DNA of 19,586 nucleotides. Origin: Candidatus Tenebribacter mawsonii. Its GTDB lineage: Bacteria > Cloacimonadota > Cloacimonadia > Cloacimonadales > TCS61. The DNA lies in the NCBI GenBank assembly GCA_030765665.1, contig JAVCCD010000262.1, forward strand, positions 1 through 19,586, in the 5' to 3' direction. The translations under genes were made by a program, and so were the position numbers. Under the pieces are notes generated by a model. The model was given only the letters and a program-made list of their open reading frames with translations. It ran no database searches and was not told where the DNA came from. The number at the start of each line of letters is the position of its first letter. The first letter of the stretch is position 1. Below are positions 1 to 7,399 of the stretch, in pieces.

Positions 1-956
1 ATTCCACCATCGAGATGACCAGTGGGAATGGAAAAATTGCCACCTGCATCACCAACCAGGCAGACAAACTCGGGAGGATTTTCCCAGTTATCATATGCAT
101 TTTGAATATAATTTTTGATCTCATTTAAAGTTGTTCCAGTTTCACTTGTATTTGCCATAACCACATCAAAACCTTTCTGATGTTTCCAATCTGCCAAGAT
201 TTGCAGTATGTTCTCAACATTTGCATTATCAGGATAGATGAACAAGTAGCACGGTTCTTGAAATTCACCATTGTCATGCAGATCAAAGTCATAATTTAAA
301 ATTGTAGATCGGTACGTAGATTCAAAGTATTTTGATTTTTTGTGTTGTTTTGTCTTCTTATTCAAACCATTAAATCCATCACATTCGAGAGTAATCTCTA
401 GGTTAGTGAAGATAGATAGTTTGTTCTCTAAAGGATTATATTGAAAAGGATTTATTGTAATTGGAACAATACGGAAATCACGCATGATAGCTGGTGAACC
501 GATCTCTACTATCTCCCCAGGAAAGATCACTTCATTATTATAAAATTCCTCATCAATCACAAAAGAGTTATCCTGTTTTTTACTATCTGAGCTTAAGGTT
601 TGCCTGGGATAAACAGTAATATCTTGAATTACTTCGTTATTTTTTGAAGTAATTTGAAAAGTTACTTTGCCTTGAGCGGGAATTGCAATAAATCTGGTGA
701 ATCTTGGTAGATTGGGTTTTCCCACATCAACGAATTCCCCTTCATTCCAATAGAAAATTTTCTGATAATCCTTCCCTTTTATCATTTCGGTTTCAATTTC
801 ATATCCATCTAATTGAAAGCTTAATTTTGTAGTGTTCGGATCTAATTCCTCAGTTTCAAAAAGTTCACTAGTAGAATTGTGCGGGATATCGTTCCAAATT
901 GAAAATAAATTTGTAAAGGCCATAACAAGAAATAGAAAAGTTATAATTTTCTGCAT
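1..956 (-). CDS. Exported gingipain-like (C25 family) cysteine peptidase, N-terminal part
   Basis: The frame starts at ATG 956 and runs 318 codons off the left edge without a stop. An SD (AGGAG, 963-967) lies 6 nt before the ATG. Residues 1-19 look like a signal peptide: a Lys near the start, then a hydrophobic stretch ending AFTNLFS. Residues about 45-195 resemble the C25 propeptide, with VGKPNLPRF near 78-86, an IP pair, and a GSPAIMRDFRIVPITINP block near 153-170. From about residue 236 the pattern YLFIYPDN, ADWKHQKGFDV, IKNYIQNAYDNW and FVCLVGDAG matches the start of the C25 catalytic domain. These peptidases are secreted, and in FCB bacteria they often carry a C-terminal sorting domain. 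The catalytic His and Cys and the C-terminus lie outside the window, so activity cannot be judged. Assignment is from recalled family patterns. Confidence 0.82.
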   Translation of the reverse strand, partial: MQKIITFLFLVMAFTNLFSIWNDIPHNSTSELFETEELDPNTTKLSFQLDGYEIETEMIKGKDYQKIFYWNEGEFVDVGKPNLPRFTRFIAIPAQGKVTFQITSKNNEVIQDITVYPRQTLSSDSKKQDNSFVIDEEFYNNEVIFPGEIVEIGSPAIMRDFRIVPITINPFQYNPLENKLSIFTNLEITLECDGFNGLNKKTKQHKKSKYFESTYRSTILNYDFDLHDNGEFQEPCYLFIYPDNANVENILQILADWKHQKGFDVVMANTSETGTTLNEIKNYIQNAYDNWENPPEFVCLVGDAGGNFSIPTGHLDGG

Positions 957-1297
957 ATACTGCTCCTAATTTTTTTATATTGATTATTATAAGCATTTGA
1001 TGTTCCATACCATTACTTGTATGCTAATTCAATATAATAATAGTAGTTTACTATTTATAATTATTGAATATTGTTAATATATTTTATAAAATTGATAACA
1101 TAAGATCAATTTATATTATCATTTCTATAACTTTTTAACGATGTAGTTTATTTTATTATTTCCTATAATATTTATACAGAGATCTGAAATAGAGGAACTA
1201 TTTTTTTATTACCTTAAGGATTTCTTACTGCTACTGTTCATAAATGTACATTAACTGTTCATAGTCAGACAATAATGTATTAATAAATATAAAGTTG
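957..1297. other. AT-rich intergenic region between murA and the C25 peptidase gene
   Basis: This 341-bp gap holds no convincing gene on either strand. It should contain the promoter of the peptidase gene: a TATAAT on the minus strand at 986-991 lies 30 bp before the ATG, but no good -35 accompanies it. Other structure includes a 7-bp inverted repeat (1039-1055, AATAGTA and TACTATT, 3-nt spacer), an 8-bp palindrome CCTTAAGG (1212-1219), and the repeat element at 1233-1263. No hairpin followed by a T-run was found after murA, so no terminator is called. Confidence 0.6.
1233..1263. repeat. Direct repeat ACTGTTCATA, two copies, flanking a 10-bp palindrome
   Basis: Two identical 10-mers, ACTGTTCATA, lie at 1233-1242 and 1254-1263, exactly 21 bp apart, about two helical turns. 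The 11 bp between them contain the perfect palindrome AATGTACATT (1243-1252). Such spacing is typical of sites bound by a protein on one face of DNA. The element lies 35 bp beyond the murA stop and about 277 bp upstream of the peptidase start, so it could serve the peptidase promoter. Function is inferred; chance is possible in AT-rich DNA, though the repeats themselves are not purely AT. Confidence 0.45.
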
Positions 1298-2551
1298 TTA
1301 ACCCTTTATTCTCTTTATGTCAGCCCCAAGTTTTTGCAGCTTGTCTTCAATTTTATCATAACCTCTATCAATGTGATAGATTCTGGAAATTGTTGTTTCT
1401 CCTTCTGCAGCTAGTCCGGCAAGTACTAAGGCGGCACTAGCTCTTAGATCTGTTGCCATGACCATTGCACCGCTTAAGGAATTCACACCGCTTACAACTG
1501 CTACATGTTTTTCGAGTGAGATATCGGCATCTAATCTATTGAGCTCAGCCACATGCATCAATCTATCAGGGAAAATGGTGTCCTCAATTCTGGATTCTCC
1601 TTGAGCCAGGCACATCAATGCCATGAATTGAGCTTGGAGATCTGTAGGAAAGTCAGGATATGGATAGGTAACTATATCTACAGGAAGTATTTTTGATGGA
1701 GGGATTATCTCAATTCGTTTCTCTTCAACATTCAGCTTACAACCCGTTTGTATCAATCTATCTAACAGAGTTTGAATATGCTCTGGAATACAATTTGAGA
1801 TTGAGATTCTACTTCCTGTTATGGCACCAGCAATCAGAAAAGTACCAGCTTCAATTCTATCAGGCATCATTACAGTTTCTATGGGGAGTAATATATCTAC
1901 TCCGGTTATTTGAAGATGGTTTGTATCTCTGCCATCAATTTTAGCTCCCATTAAAATTAAACAATCTATTAGATTTCCGATCTCAGGTTCCTTTGCTACA
2001 TTATGCAGATCAGTTATCCCATCAGCAAGTACAGCTACCATAATTGCATTTGCTGTCGCTCCAACACTTACTTTTTCAAATCTTATTTTTGCACCCCTAA
2101 GATGATCACAAACTGCATTTATGTAACCGTGTTCAATTTCGATCTTTGCACCAAGAGCTTCCATAACTTTCAAATGAAGATCAACAGGACGGGTGCCAAT
2201 TGCACAGCCACCGGGGAATGATACTCTTGCTTTCCCGCATCGTGCTAAAAGAGGTCCTAGAACATAGATAGATGCTCGCATTTTACTAACTAGTTCGTAA
2301 GGTGCTTCGTAATAATCCGCATGAGTTGTATCAATACTTAACGTTTCATTTTCGTATTCTACTCTAGCTCCTAAAACCCTTAATACGTGGGCCATCATCT
2401 TAATATCATTAAGGTGTGGAACATTATGAAAAACTGATTTTCCTTTTGCCAGTAATGCTGCTGTCATAATTGGGAGGATAGCATTCTTAGCACCGCTAAT
2501 TTTTACATTACCTGCTAATTTTTTACCACCGATTATTACAAATTTATCCAT
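1298..2551 (-). CDS. murA: UDP-N-acetylglucosamine 1-carboxyvinyltransferase
   Basis: MurA is cytoplasmic and makes the first committed step of peptidoglycan synthesis, transferring enolpyruvyl from phosphoenolpyruvate to UDP-N-acetylglucosamine. The 417-residue length is normal. Substrate residues K22-N23 are present, the catalytic loop reads SFPGGCAIGTRP with the active-site Cys at 116, and FPTDLQAQ carries the expected Asp at 304. Cys at 116 is the form expected to be alkylated by fosfomycin, unlike the Asp variants that are naturally resistant. The ATG at 2551 follows an AAGGA SD by about 6-7 nt. This SD begins right at the stop of the AbiEii toxin gene, 11 bp upstream, so murA is probably read on the same transcript as the toxin-antitoxin pair, or from an unseen promoter within it. 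No terminator was seen downstream. Confidence 0.97.
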   Translation of the reverse strand: MDKFVIIGGKKLAGNVKISGAKNAILPIMTAALLAKGKSVFHNVPHLNDIKMMAHVLRVLGARVEYENETLSIDTTHADYYEAPYELVSKMRASIYVLGPLLARCGKARVSFPGGCAIGTRPVDLHLKVMEALGAKIEIEHGYINAVCDHLRGAKIRFEKVSVGATANAIMVAVLADGITDLHNVAKEPEIGNLIDCLILMGAKIDGRDTNHLQITGVDILLPIETVMMPDRIEAGTFLIAGAITGSRISISNCIPEHIQTLLDRLIQTGCKLNVEEKRIEIIPPSKILPVDIVTYPYPDFPTDLQAQFMALMCLAQGESRIEDTIFPDRLMHVAELNRLDADISLEKHVAVVSGVNSLSGAMVMATDLRASAALVLAGLAAEGETTISRIYHIDRGYDKIEDKLQKLGADIKRIKG

Positions 2552-2562
2552 AAATTATCCTT

Positions 2563-3483
2563 TTATTTTATTTCTAAAAAATTACGTAATTTATCAAGCG
2601 CAATTTTATGTTTTTGCTCTTGCATTTTTGCTAAATTATATTGTTTCCAACGAATTGCCGGAAGATTTTCTATGTTCTCTAAGCCTAGTAACTCCCATTC
2701 AGGTTTTTTATTTTTAAAAGAAATTATAAACAGTTTCTCTTTCTTAGATAATGAGAGATTAATATTGTTGATAAGCTTGTCTCTTGTTACAAGTAGAGTT
2801 TCTAGGGTAATCTCTTCGTCTGTCATTCCCCAAAATTCAGTTTCGAATATATTGGAAATATCAATTTTATTCGGATTCAGTAGTTCAACTATTGGACGAG
2901 GATGGCTTAATAGATAAACGATAAAAGCTTTCCGAATTGATTCTGTTATTCCTTCATTTTCAAGTAGTTTTGTGATATCGAATAAATCACGAGGATGCTG
3001 TCCGTCTAATGCCGCACATATTTTTCCAGCATAAAGATCTGCTATAGAGAGGATTTGAACTTGTACATTTCTCTGGAATATTTCTTTTGCTCTTACAGTA
3101 AGAGATAAGTTCTGAGGTGGAAAAACGCTACCCCGAATTACAAAATTTGGTTCGATCTTAACAATGGTATTTTCATTAGAAACAATTAAACCTTTGATTA
3201 AATCACCATTGTTAAACTTCTTTTTTGTAACCCTAGAATTTGGCAAAATCTTTTGAATATAAATTGAATATCTGAGCAGCATTAACGAGATTTCTTGAAG
3301 AGCAGTATTTCTATTATTTATGAGAAGATATGTTATGTCAATATCAATAGATAGTCGTGGAAAATCACGGACAAAGAAATTAATAGCAGCCCCACCTTTT
3401 AATGCAAAATCTGATTCTCCAGCTAAAAAAGGGAGAATTCTCAATAACAGATTTGCTTGTTTAAAATAATGATTCTGTGTCAT
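2563..3483 (-). CDS. abiEii: AbiEii/AbiGii-family nucleotidyltransferase toxin
   Basis: A 306-residue protein of the AbiEii toxin family (DUF1814-type nucleotidyltransferase fold). Visible motifs are ALKGGAAINFF (G30-G31) followed by DID at 47-49, the metal-binding pair of the fold; VKIEPN with K109; and the family block DLYAGKICAALDGQHPRDLFD at about 149-169. All look intact. Related MenT toxins block growth by adding nucleotides to tRNA acceptor ends; AbiEii itself was described as a GTP-binding nucleotidyltransferase that is bacteriostatic and supports phage abortive infection. The target here is unknown. The start overlaps the end of the antitoxin gene by 23 bp, and no SD precedes the ATG, which suggests translation coupled to the antitoxin. 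murA begins 11 bp after its stop. Confidence 0.9.
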   Translation of the reverse strand: MTQNHYFKQANLLLRILPFLAGESDFALKGGAAINFFVRDFPRLSIDIDITYLLINNRNTALQEISLMLLRYSIYIQKILPNSRVTKKKFNNGDLIKGLIVSNENTIVKIEPNFVIRGSVFPPQNLSLTVRAKEIFQRNVQVQILSIADLYAGKICAALDGQHPRDLFDITKLLENEGITESIRKAFIVYLLSHPRPIVELLNPNKIDISNIFETEFWGMTDEEITLETLLVTRDKLINNINLSLSKKEKLFIISFKNKKPEWELLGLENIENLPAIRWKQYNLAKMQEQKHKIALDKLRNFLEIK

Positions 3484-4231
3484 ATGTATTAGTTTTGGGA
3501 ACAGTTATGTTATACTTTTTATCAAGTTTTCCATTTACTTCTATTACACGTTTTCCCTTTCCCAAATTCACAGATTTTACATTGATCTCATCAAACCAGA
3601 CATGATCACTATTTTCTGCTAAATATAGAAAAAGTCGTTTTACTTTTATTGAATTACAATTTTCTAACAGCATTTGCACTAACTCACTTCGCAAAGTGGT
3701 TAAATTATCAAATATTTTTATTGCTTCTTCAAAACCTTGTTTCTGAGGGACATGAAACAATAATTCAAAGGCAGCTAATTCGGGAGAAGATATCAGTATC
3801 GAGAAACTTTTATAATCGAATGAAAAAAGAAATTGCTTCAAATCTATTGTAAAAAGATCGAAAGAGAAATATTGTATCGTTTTTCCCCAATTTTTTTTTG
3901 TGAACCAAGTTGGTAATCTTTCTTTACTTGCCCCAAACAAATCTATCTTGGGTTTGAAAGGGATATAATGTGTTAAACCATGTAACTCAAGTGCAGTTTT
4001 CCCTCCAGGGTGAGTACTTAGATTTTTCTGAGTTTGCAAGCAATAAAGTGCTCCTTGCCATTCTATTGTGTCGAATTTCCTTTTATAGGCTCCATGCCCT
4101 ATGTGTTCGATCCAATCGCTTTTTACATAACGATGAAGCAGGTCATTGCTCAAACCCATTTCTTTCAAATATGATGTCGAAGAAACCGTACCCGTTAACC
4201 ATTTCGTTAATATCTGGTTTATTTTAGTCAT
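3461..4231 (-). CDS. abiEi: AbiEi-family antitoxin and transcriptional repressor
   Basis: A 256-residue cognate antitoxin for the overlapping toxin gene. Residues about 1-55 form the N-terminal winged helix-turn-helix of AbiEi antitoxins, ending in HGAYKR. The middle has the family block THPGGKTALELHGL (73-86) and DLFG. The C-terminus has GKGKRVIEVNGKLDKKYNIT, typical of the group. Characterised AbiEi proteins neutralise the toxin and repress their own promoter through inverted repeats. Two inverted repeats lie directly upstream here (4233-4257 and 4269-4286), fitting this model. The ATG at 4231 has only a weak AGGT SD about 9 nt away, which falls in the loop of the nearer repeat. The gene looks complete. 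Confidence 0.88.
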   Translation of the reverse strand: MTKINQILTKWLTGTVSSTSYLKEMGLSNDLLHRYVKSDWIEHIGHGAYKRKFDTIEWQGALYCLQTQKNLSTHPGGKTALELHGLTHYIPFKPKIDLFGASKERLPTWFTKKNWGKTIQYFSFDLFTIDLKQFLFSFDYKSFSILISSPELAAFELLFHVPQKQGFEEAIKIFDNLTTLRSELVQMLLENCNSIKVKRLFLYLAENSDHVWFDEINVKSVNLGKGKRVIEVNGKLDKKYNITVPKTNTYDTESLF

Positions 4232-4232
4232 A

Positions 4233-4300
4233 ATAACTTTACCTATTTCTAAGTTATGAGGCTCAAATTAAACCATAAAGGGTTTAGAAATGTGCTCAAA
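4233..4300 (-). promoter_or_regulatory. Putative abiE promoter with two inverted repeats (AbiEi operator candidates)
   Basis: Three elements are visible. Inverted repeat 1 has 7-bp arms ATAACTT (4233-4239) and AAGTTAT (4251-4257) with an 11-nt loop containing the weak SD; its near arm is 1 bp from the abiEi ATG. Inverted repeat 2 has 6-bp arms TAAACC (4269-4274) and GGTTTA (4281-4286). A possible promoter on the minus strand has TTGAGC at 4294-4299, a 16-bp spacer, and TATGGT at 4272-4277, so repeat 2 covers the -10. GCTCAAA also recurs directly at 4261-4267 and 4294-4300. Autorepression through inverted repeats is known for AbiEi; the specific sites here are inferred. Confidence 0.5.
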
Positions 4301-4380
4301 ACTTTACTTATTAACAACTTTCAGGTGCTAAAATAAACTAATCCCAAAATATTGCAAGCTCTTTCTTCTTGTGTCAATTT

Positions 4381-5226
4381 TCATATAATTCTCATGATTC
4401 TATCAAAACTATTCAGGTCTTTAAAAACCTGAATGTCACTAAATCCATATTTCTTAGCAATTTGAGTTATCATTTTAGCCTGATCATAACCTATTTCAAA
4501 ATATATTTTACCCGATTCCGTCAAATGTTCTTTTGCCTTTTGCAATATTTTATCATAAAAGGTCAAACCATTATCATCTGCTTGAAGTGCAGATTTTGGT
4601 TCAAAGTCTTTTATCTCAATTGGTAATTGATCATAATCTTTTTGTGAAATGTAGGGTGGGTTTGAGATTATCAAATCATATGTACCTAACACATCACTAA
4701 ATATATCAGATTTGTGAAAATTAATATCAACGCAATTAAAAGTTGCATTTTGCTTAGCAATTATCAGCGCTTCATTCTCAATATCCGTTGCCTCAATCAG
4801 AACGCTATTCAAGTTCTTTGCTAAAGTTATTGCTATCGCACCAGAACCAGTTCCAATATCCAAGATACTGTTTATATTTTTTTCATCATGAATTATTTTC
4901 TCAACCAGCAATTCTGTTTCTGGGCGTGGTATAAGTACATTTTTATTAACTTTAATTTTGTAACCATAAAACTCAGTTTCACCAAGAATGTATTGAAGTG
5001 GTTCATGAATATTTCTGCGTGATACAATATTCATTATTGCTTCTAACTGCGTGCCTGATATTTCTTTATCTAGAAGTAGATATATATCGAGTCGTTTAAT
5101 ATTTAAAGTATGAGCTATGAGAGTTTCTGCATTTTGTTTTGGACTGCTAATACTATTTTTCTTAAATTCTGTAACTGCCCAATTTAATATTTTAGAAATT
5201 GTCCAGATCTTCAAATCCTCTCCCAT
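4381..5226 (-). CDS. prmC: Peptide chain release factor N5-glutamine methyltransferase
   Basis: PrmC methylates the glutamine of the GGQ motif in release factors RF1 and RF2, using S-adenosylmethionine, in the cytoplasm. The N-terminal helical domain (about 1-95) is followed by a Rossmann methyltransferase domain with ILDIGTGSGAIAITLAK (121-137), an acidic ATDIE at the end of beta 2, and the diagnostic ISNPPYIS with NPPY at 189-192, which binds the substrate glutamine. Length 281 (or 277) is normal. The RF1 gene prfA, a common neighbour, is not adjacent; fusA precedes it by 61 bp. The ATG at 5226 has no SD, whereas TTG at 5214 has GGAG 5 nt upstream and would give an N-terminus MKIWTISKIL, closer to the family's usual start. 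The true start is therefore uncertain. Confidence 0.95.
   Translation of the reverse strand: MGEDLKIWTISKILNWAVTEFKKNSISSPKQNAETLIAHTLNIKRLDIYLLLDKEISGTQLEAIMNIVSRRNIHEPLQYILGETEFYGYKIKVNKNVLIPRPETELLVEKIIHDEKNINSILDIGTGSGAIAITLAKNLNSVLIEATDIENEALIIAKQNATFNCVDINFHKSDIFSDVLGTYDLIISNPPYISQKDYDQLPIEIKDFEPKSALQADDNGLTFYDKILQKAKEHLTESGKIYFEIGYDQAKMITQIAKKYGFSDIQVFKDLNSFDRIMRII
5220..5223 (-). promoter_or_regulatory. Ribosome binding site favouring a TTG start for prmC
   Basis: GGAG at 5220-5223 (reading GGAGAGGAT on the minus strand) stands 5 nt before TTG at 5212-5214, in frame with prmC. The annotated ATG at 5226 overlaps this site and has no SD of its own. This favours TTG as the start. Confidence 0.5.
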
Positions 5227-5235
5227 AAAGTAATA

Positions 5236-5257
5236 GGTTCACTCTGCAGAATGAACC
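5236..5257 (-). other. Imperfect 22-bp palindrome in the fusA-prmC gap
   Basis: Outer arms GGTTCA (5236-5241) and TGAACC (5252-5257) enclose a perfect 8-bp palindrome TCTGCAGA (5243-5250), with one C-A mismatch pair between them (5242, 5251). On the minus-strand transcript it is followed by a mixed sequence rather than a U-run, so it is not a good intrinsic terminator. It ends 9 bp before the prmC ATG and could be a protein site, a processing hairpin, or a structure masking prmC translation. Confidence 0.5.
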
Positions 5258-5287
5258 ATGAAAAACTGTGATGCAACTAAATAATTG

Positions 5288-7384
5288 CTAATAACCTCTA
5301 ACTTTTTTTAATATTTTTTCCTGAATATTCGTTGGTGTTTTTTCATGTTTGAGATATTCCATTGTATAATCTGCTCTACCTTGTGAAATAGATCGCAATC
5401 TTGTAGAATATCCAAAGAGCTCACTCATTGGAATATGAGCAGTGATCTCCTGTTTCTGGTTTGAACTTCTAATATGTTCGATTCTACCTCGTTTAGAATT
5501 TACATCACCTATTATCTCTCCAACGAAATCTTCTGGAGAAATGATGCTAACCAACATGATAGGTTCCATAACAATAGCTTTGGCTTTTCTGAGGCCATTG
5601 TTAACAGCTATTGAAGAAGCTATGCTAAATGCTGTTTCACTAGAATCAACTTCATTAAATTTACCACCAACTAACTCAATTCTCACACGCTCTATTGGAC
5701 TACTCATCAATGGTCCATCCAAACAAGCATTTAGTGAGCTATTCTGTATTGCTTTCCAGAATTCTTTAGGAATAACTTCAGGTTCAACAGAGTTAATAAA
5801 TCTATTTTTTTCTCCAGGTTTAAGCTCATCAAATTTGAGTGGAGAAAGCTTCAAATCTATAACTGCATAATGTCCTTTTCCATTCATTTCACGAATAAAC
5901 TCACCATGTGCTTTTACTTGATTTGTGATACTTTCTCGATATGCAACCTGAGGATTCCCAACATTTGCCTGAACATTGAACTCACGCTTGAGTCTATCTA
6001 TAATGATTTCAAGATGCAATTCGCCCATGCCTGAAATAAGTGTTTGACCAGTATCTTTATGTTGCGAAACCCTAAAAGTTGGATCTTCTTCTTCTAATTT
6101 TCGTAGAGAGATATCCAAATTATCCTTATCTGCTTTGGTTTTTGGTTCGATTGCAATGGAAATTACTGAATCGGGAAAGGTGATAGGAGCGAGAAATAAA
6201 TTAAGATCACCGGAAGTAAGGGTGTCGCCTGTTTTAATATCTTTTGGTCCTACTAATGCAGCTATATCACCTGCATTGAGATCAAAAATATCCTTCTTCT
6301 TATTGGAATGAACCTGCAATACTCGAGAAACGCGTTCCTTTTTGCCCGTTGTTTGGTTCACAATAGGATCTCCACGTTTTATAGACCCGGAATAGACTCT
6401 TATATAGATAAGTTTTCCCACAAATTTATCAACCTGTACTTTAAAAGCTAAGGCTGAAAAAGGGCCATCAGGATTGGGCTGAACAAGAATTTCTTCACCA
6501 TTTTCTATTTTTGTGCCAATTGCTGGTGGAACATCTAAAGGTGAAGGCAGAAAATTATTGATTGCATCGAGTAAAAGCTGTACTCCCTTATTTTTAAGGG
6601 AAGAGCCACATAATACAGGCACAAATTGATGCTTTATTACACCTGTACGTATTACCGAGATAATATCTGCTTCTGAGATCTCATTATCTTCAAGATATTT
6701 TTCCATAAGAATATCATCAAATTCCGATAACTGCTCTAAAAGTTTGTTTCGCATACTTTCAGCGGTCTCTAATAATTCATCAGGAATATTTTTAGTATGA
6801 TATTTTAACCCCATCGTTTCTTTATCAAAATAAACAGCTTTCATGCTAATTAGATCGATAATCCCTTCAAAACTATCTTCCTGGCCTATAGGAAGCTGAA
6901 CAGCAAGAGCATTTTTTGTGAGACGGTCGTTGATCATATCTATAACATGTTCAAAATCTGCACCCGATCTATCCATTTTATTAATGAATGCTATACGTGG
7001 GACATTATATCGATCTGCTTGATGCCAAACCGTTTCTGATTGCGGTTCTACTCCACCTACCGCACAGAATACTCCAATAGCTCCATCTAATATTCTTAAT
7101 GATCTTTCAACTTCTGCAGTAAAATCAACATGACCTGGAGTATCGATAATATTTATTTGTTTTTTTTTCCAAAAACAGGTTGTGACAGCTGAAGTGATAG
7201 TGATACCGCGTTCTTTTTCCTGATCCATCCAGTCCATTACGGCATTACCATCATGAACTTCACCCATTCTATGGATAATGCCGGTATAGAACAATATCCT
7301 TTCAGACGTTGTTGTTTTACCGGCATCAATATGAGCCATTATGCCAATATTACGTATCTCGGATAAATCCTTCTTCTTTGACAT
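5288..7384 (-). CDS. fusA: Elongation factor G
   Basis: EF-G is the GTPase that drives tRNA-mRNA translocation on the ribosome and, in many bacteria, ribosome recycling with RRF. The 698-residue length is normal. The G domain is canonical: AHIDAGKTTTSE (17-28), MDQEKERGITIT (switch I), DTPGHVDF (81-88), NKMD (135-138). Domains II, III, IV and V follow, with NVGNPQVAYRE at the entry to domain IV. Domain IV is unusual: the normally conserved RQSGGRGQYG reads REMNGKGHYA (498-507), and the tip residue usually His (E. coli H583) is Asn577. This may mean it is one member of an EF-G pair with divided roles, but no second copy is visible here. It follows rpsG by 15 bp; the SD is weak. tuf does not follow, unlike the enterobacterial str operon. 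Confidence 0.97.
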   Translation of the reverse strand: MSKKKDLSEIRNIGIMAHIDAGKTTTSERILFYTGIIHRMGEVHDGNAVMDWMDQEKERGITITSAVTTCFWKKKQINIIDTPGHVDFTAEVERSLRILDGAIGVFCAVGGVEPQSETVWHQADRYNVPRIAFINKMDRSGADFEHVIDMINDRLTKNALAVQLPIGQEDSFEGIIDLISMKAVYFDKETMGLKYHTKNIPDELLETAESMRNKLLEQLSEFDDILMEKYLEDNEISEADIISVIRTGVIKHQFVPVLCGSSLKNKGVQLLLDAINNFLPSPLDVPPAIGTKIENGEEILVQPNPDGPFSALAFKVQVDKFVGKLIYIRVYSGSIKRGDPIVNQTTGKKERVSRVLQVHSNKKKDIFDLNAGDIAALVGPKDIKTGDTLTSGDLNLFLAPITFPDSVISIAIEPKTKADKDNLDISLRKLEEEDPTFRVSQHKDTGQTLISGMGELHLEIIIDRLKREFNVQANVGNPQVAYRESITNQVKAHGEFIREMNGKGHYAVIDLKLSPLKFDELKPGEKNRFINSVEPEVIPKEFWKAIQNSSLNACLDGPLMSSPIERVRIELVGGKFNEVDSSETAFSIASSIAVNNGLRKAKAIVMEPIMLVSIISPEDFVGEIIGDVNSKRGRIEHIRSSNQKQEITAHIPMSELFGYSTRLRSISQGRADYTMEYLKHEKTPTNIQEKILKKVRGY

Positions 7385-7399
7385 AATGCGAATTTTTCT

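Noticed and set aside
1039..1055. Inverted repeat AATAGTA/TACTATT in the murA-peptidase gap
   Set aside because: Very AT-rich setting makes short inverted repeats likely by chance; noted only as part of the gap description.
1264..1297. Intrinsic terminator after murA
   Set aside because: No stable stem followed by a T-run could be found in the transcribed direction.
5442..5870. Open frame of 142 codons on the plus strand, antisense to fusA
   Set aside because: It lies wholly opposite conserved EF-G coding sequence, has no recognisable motifs, and reflects codon bias of the real gene.
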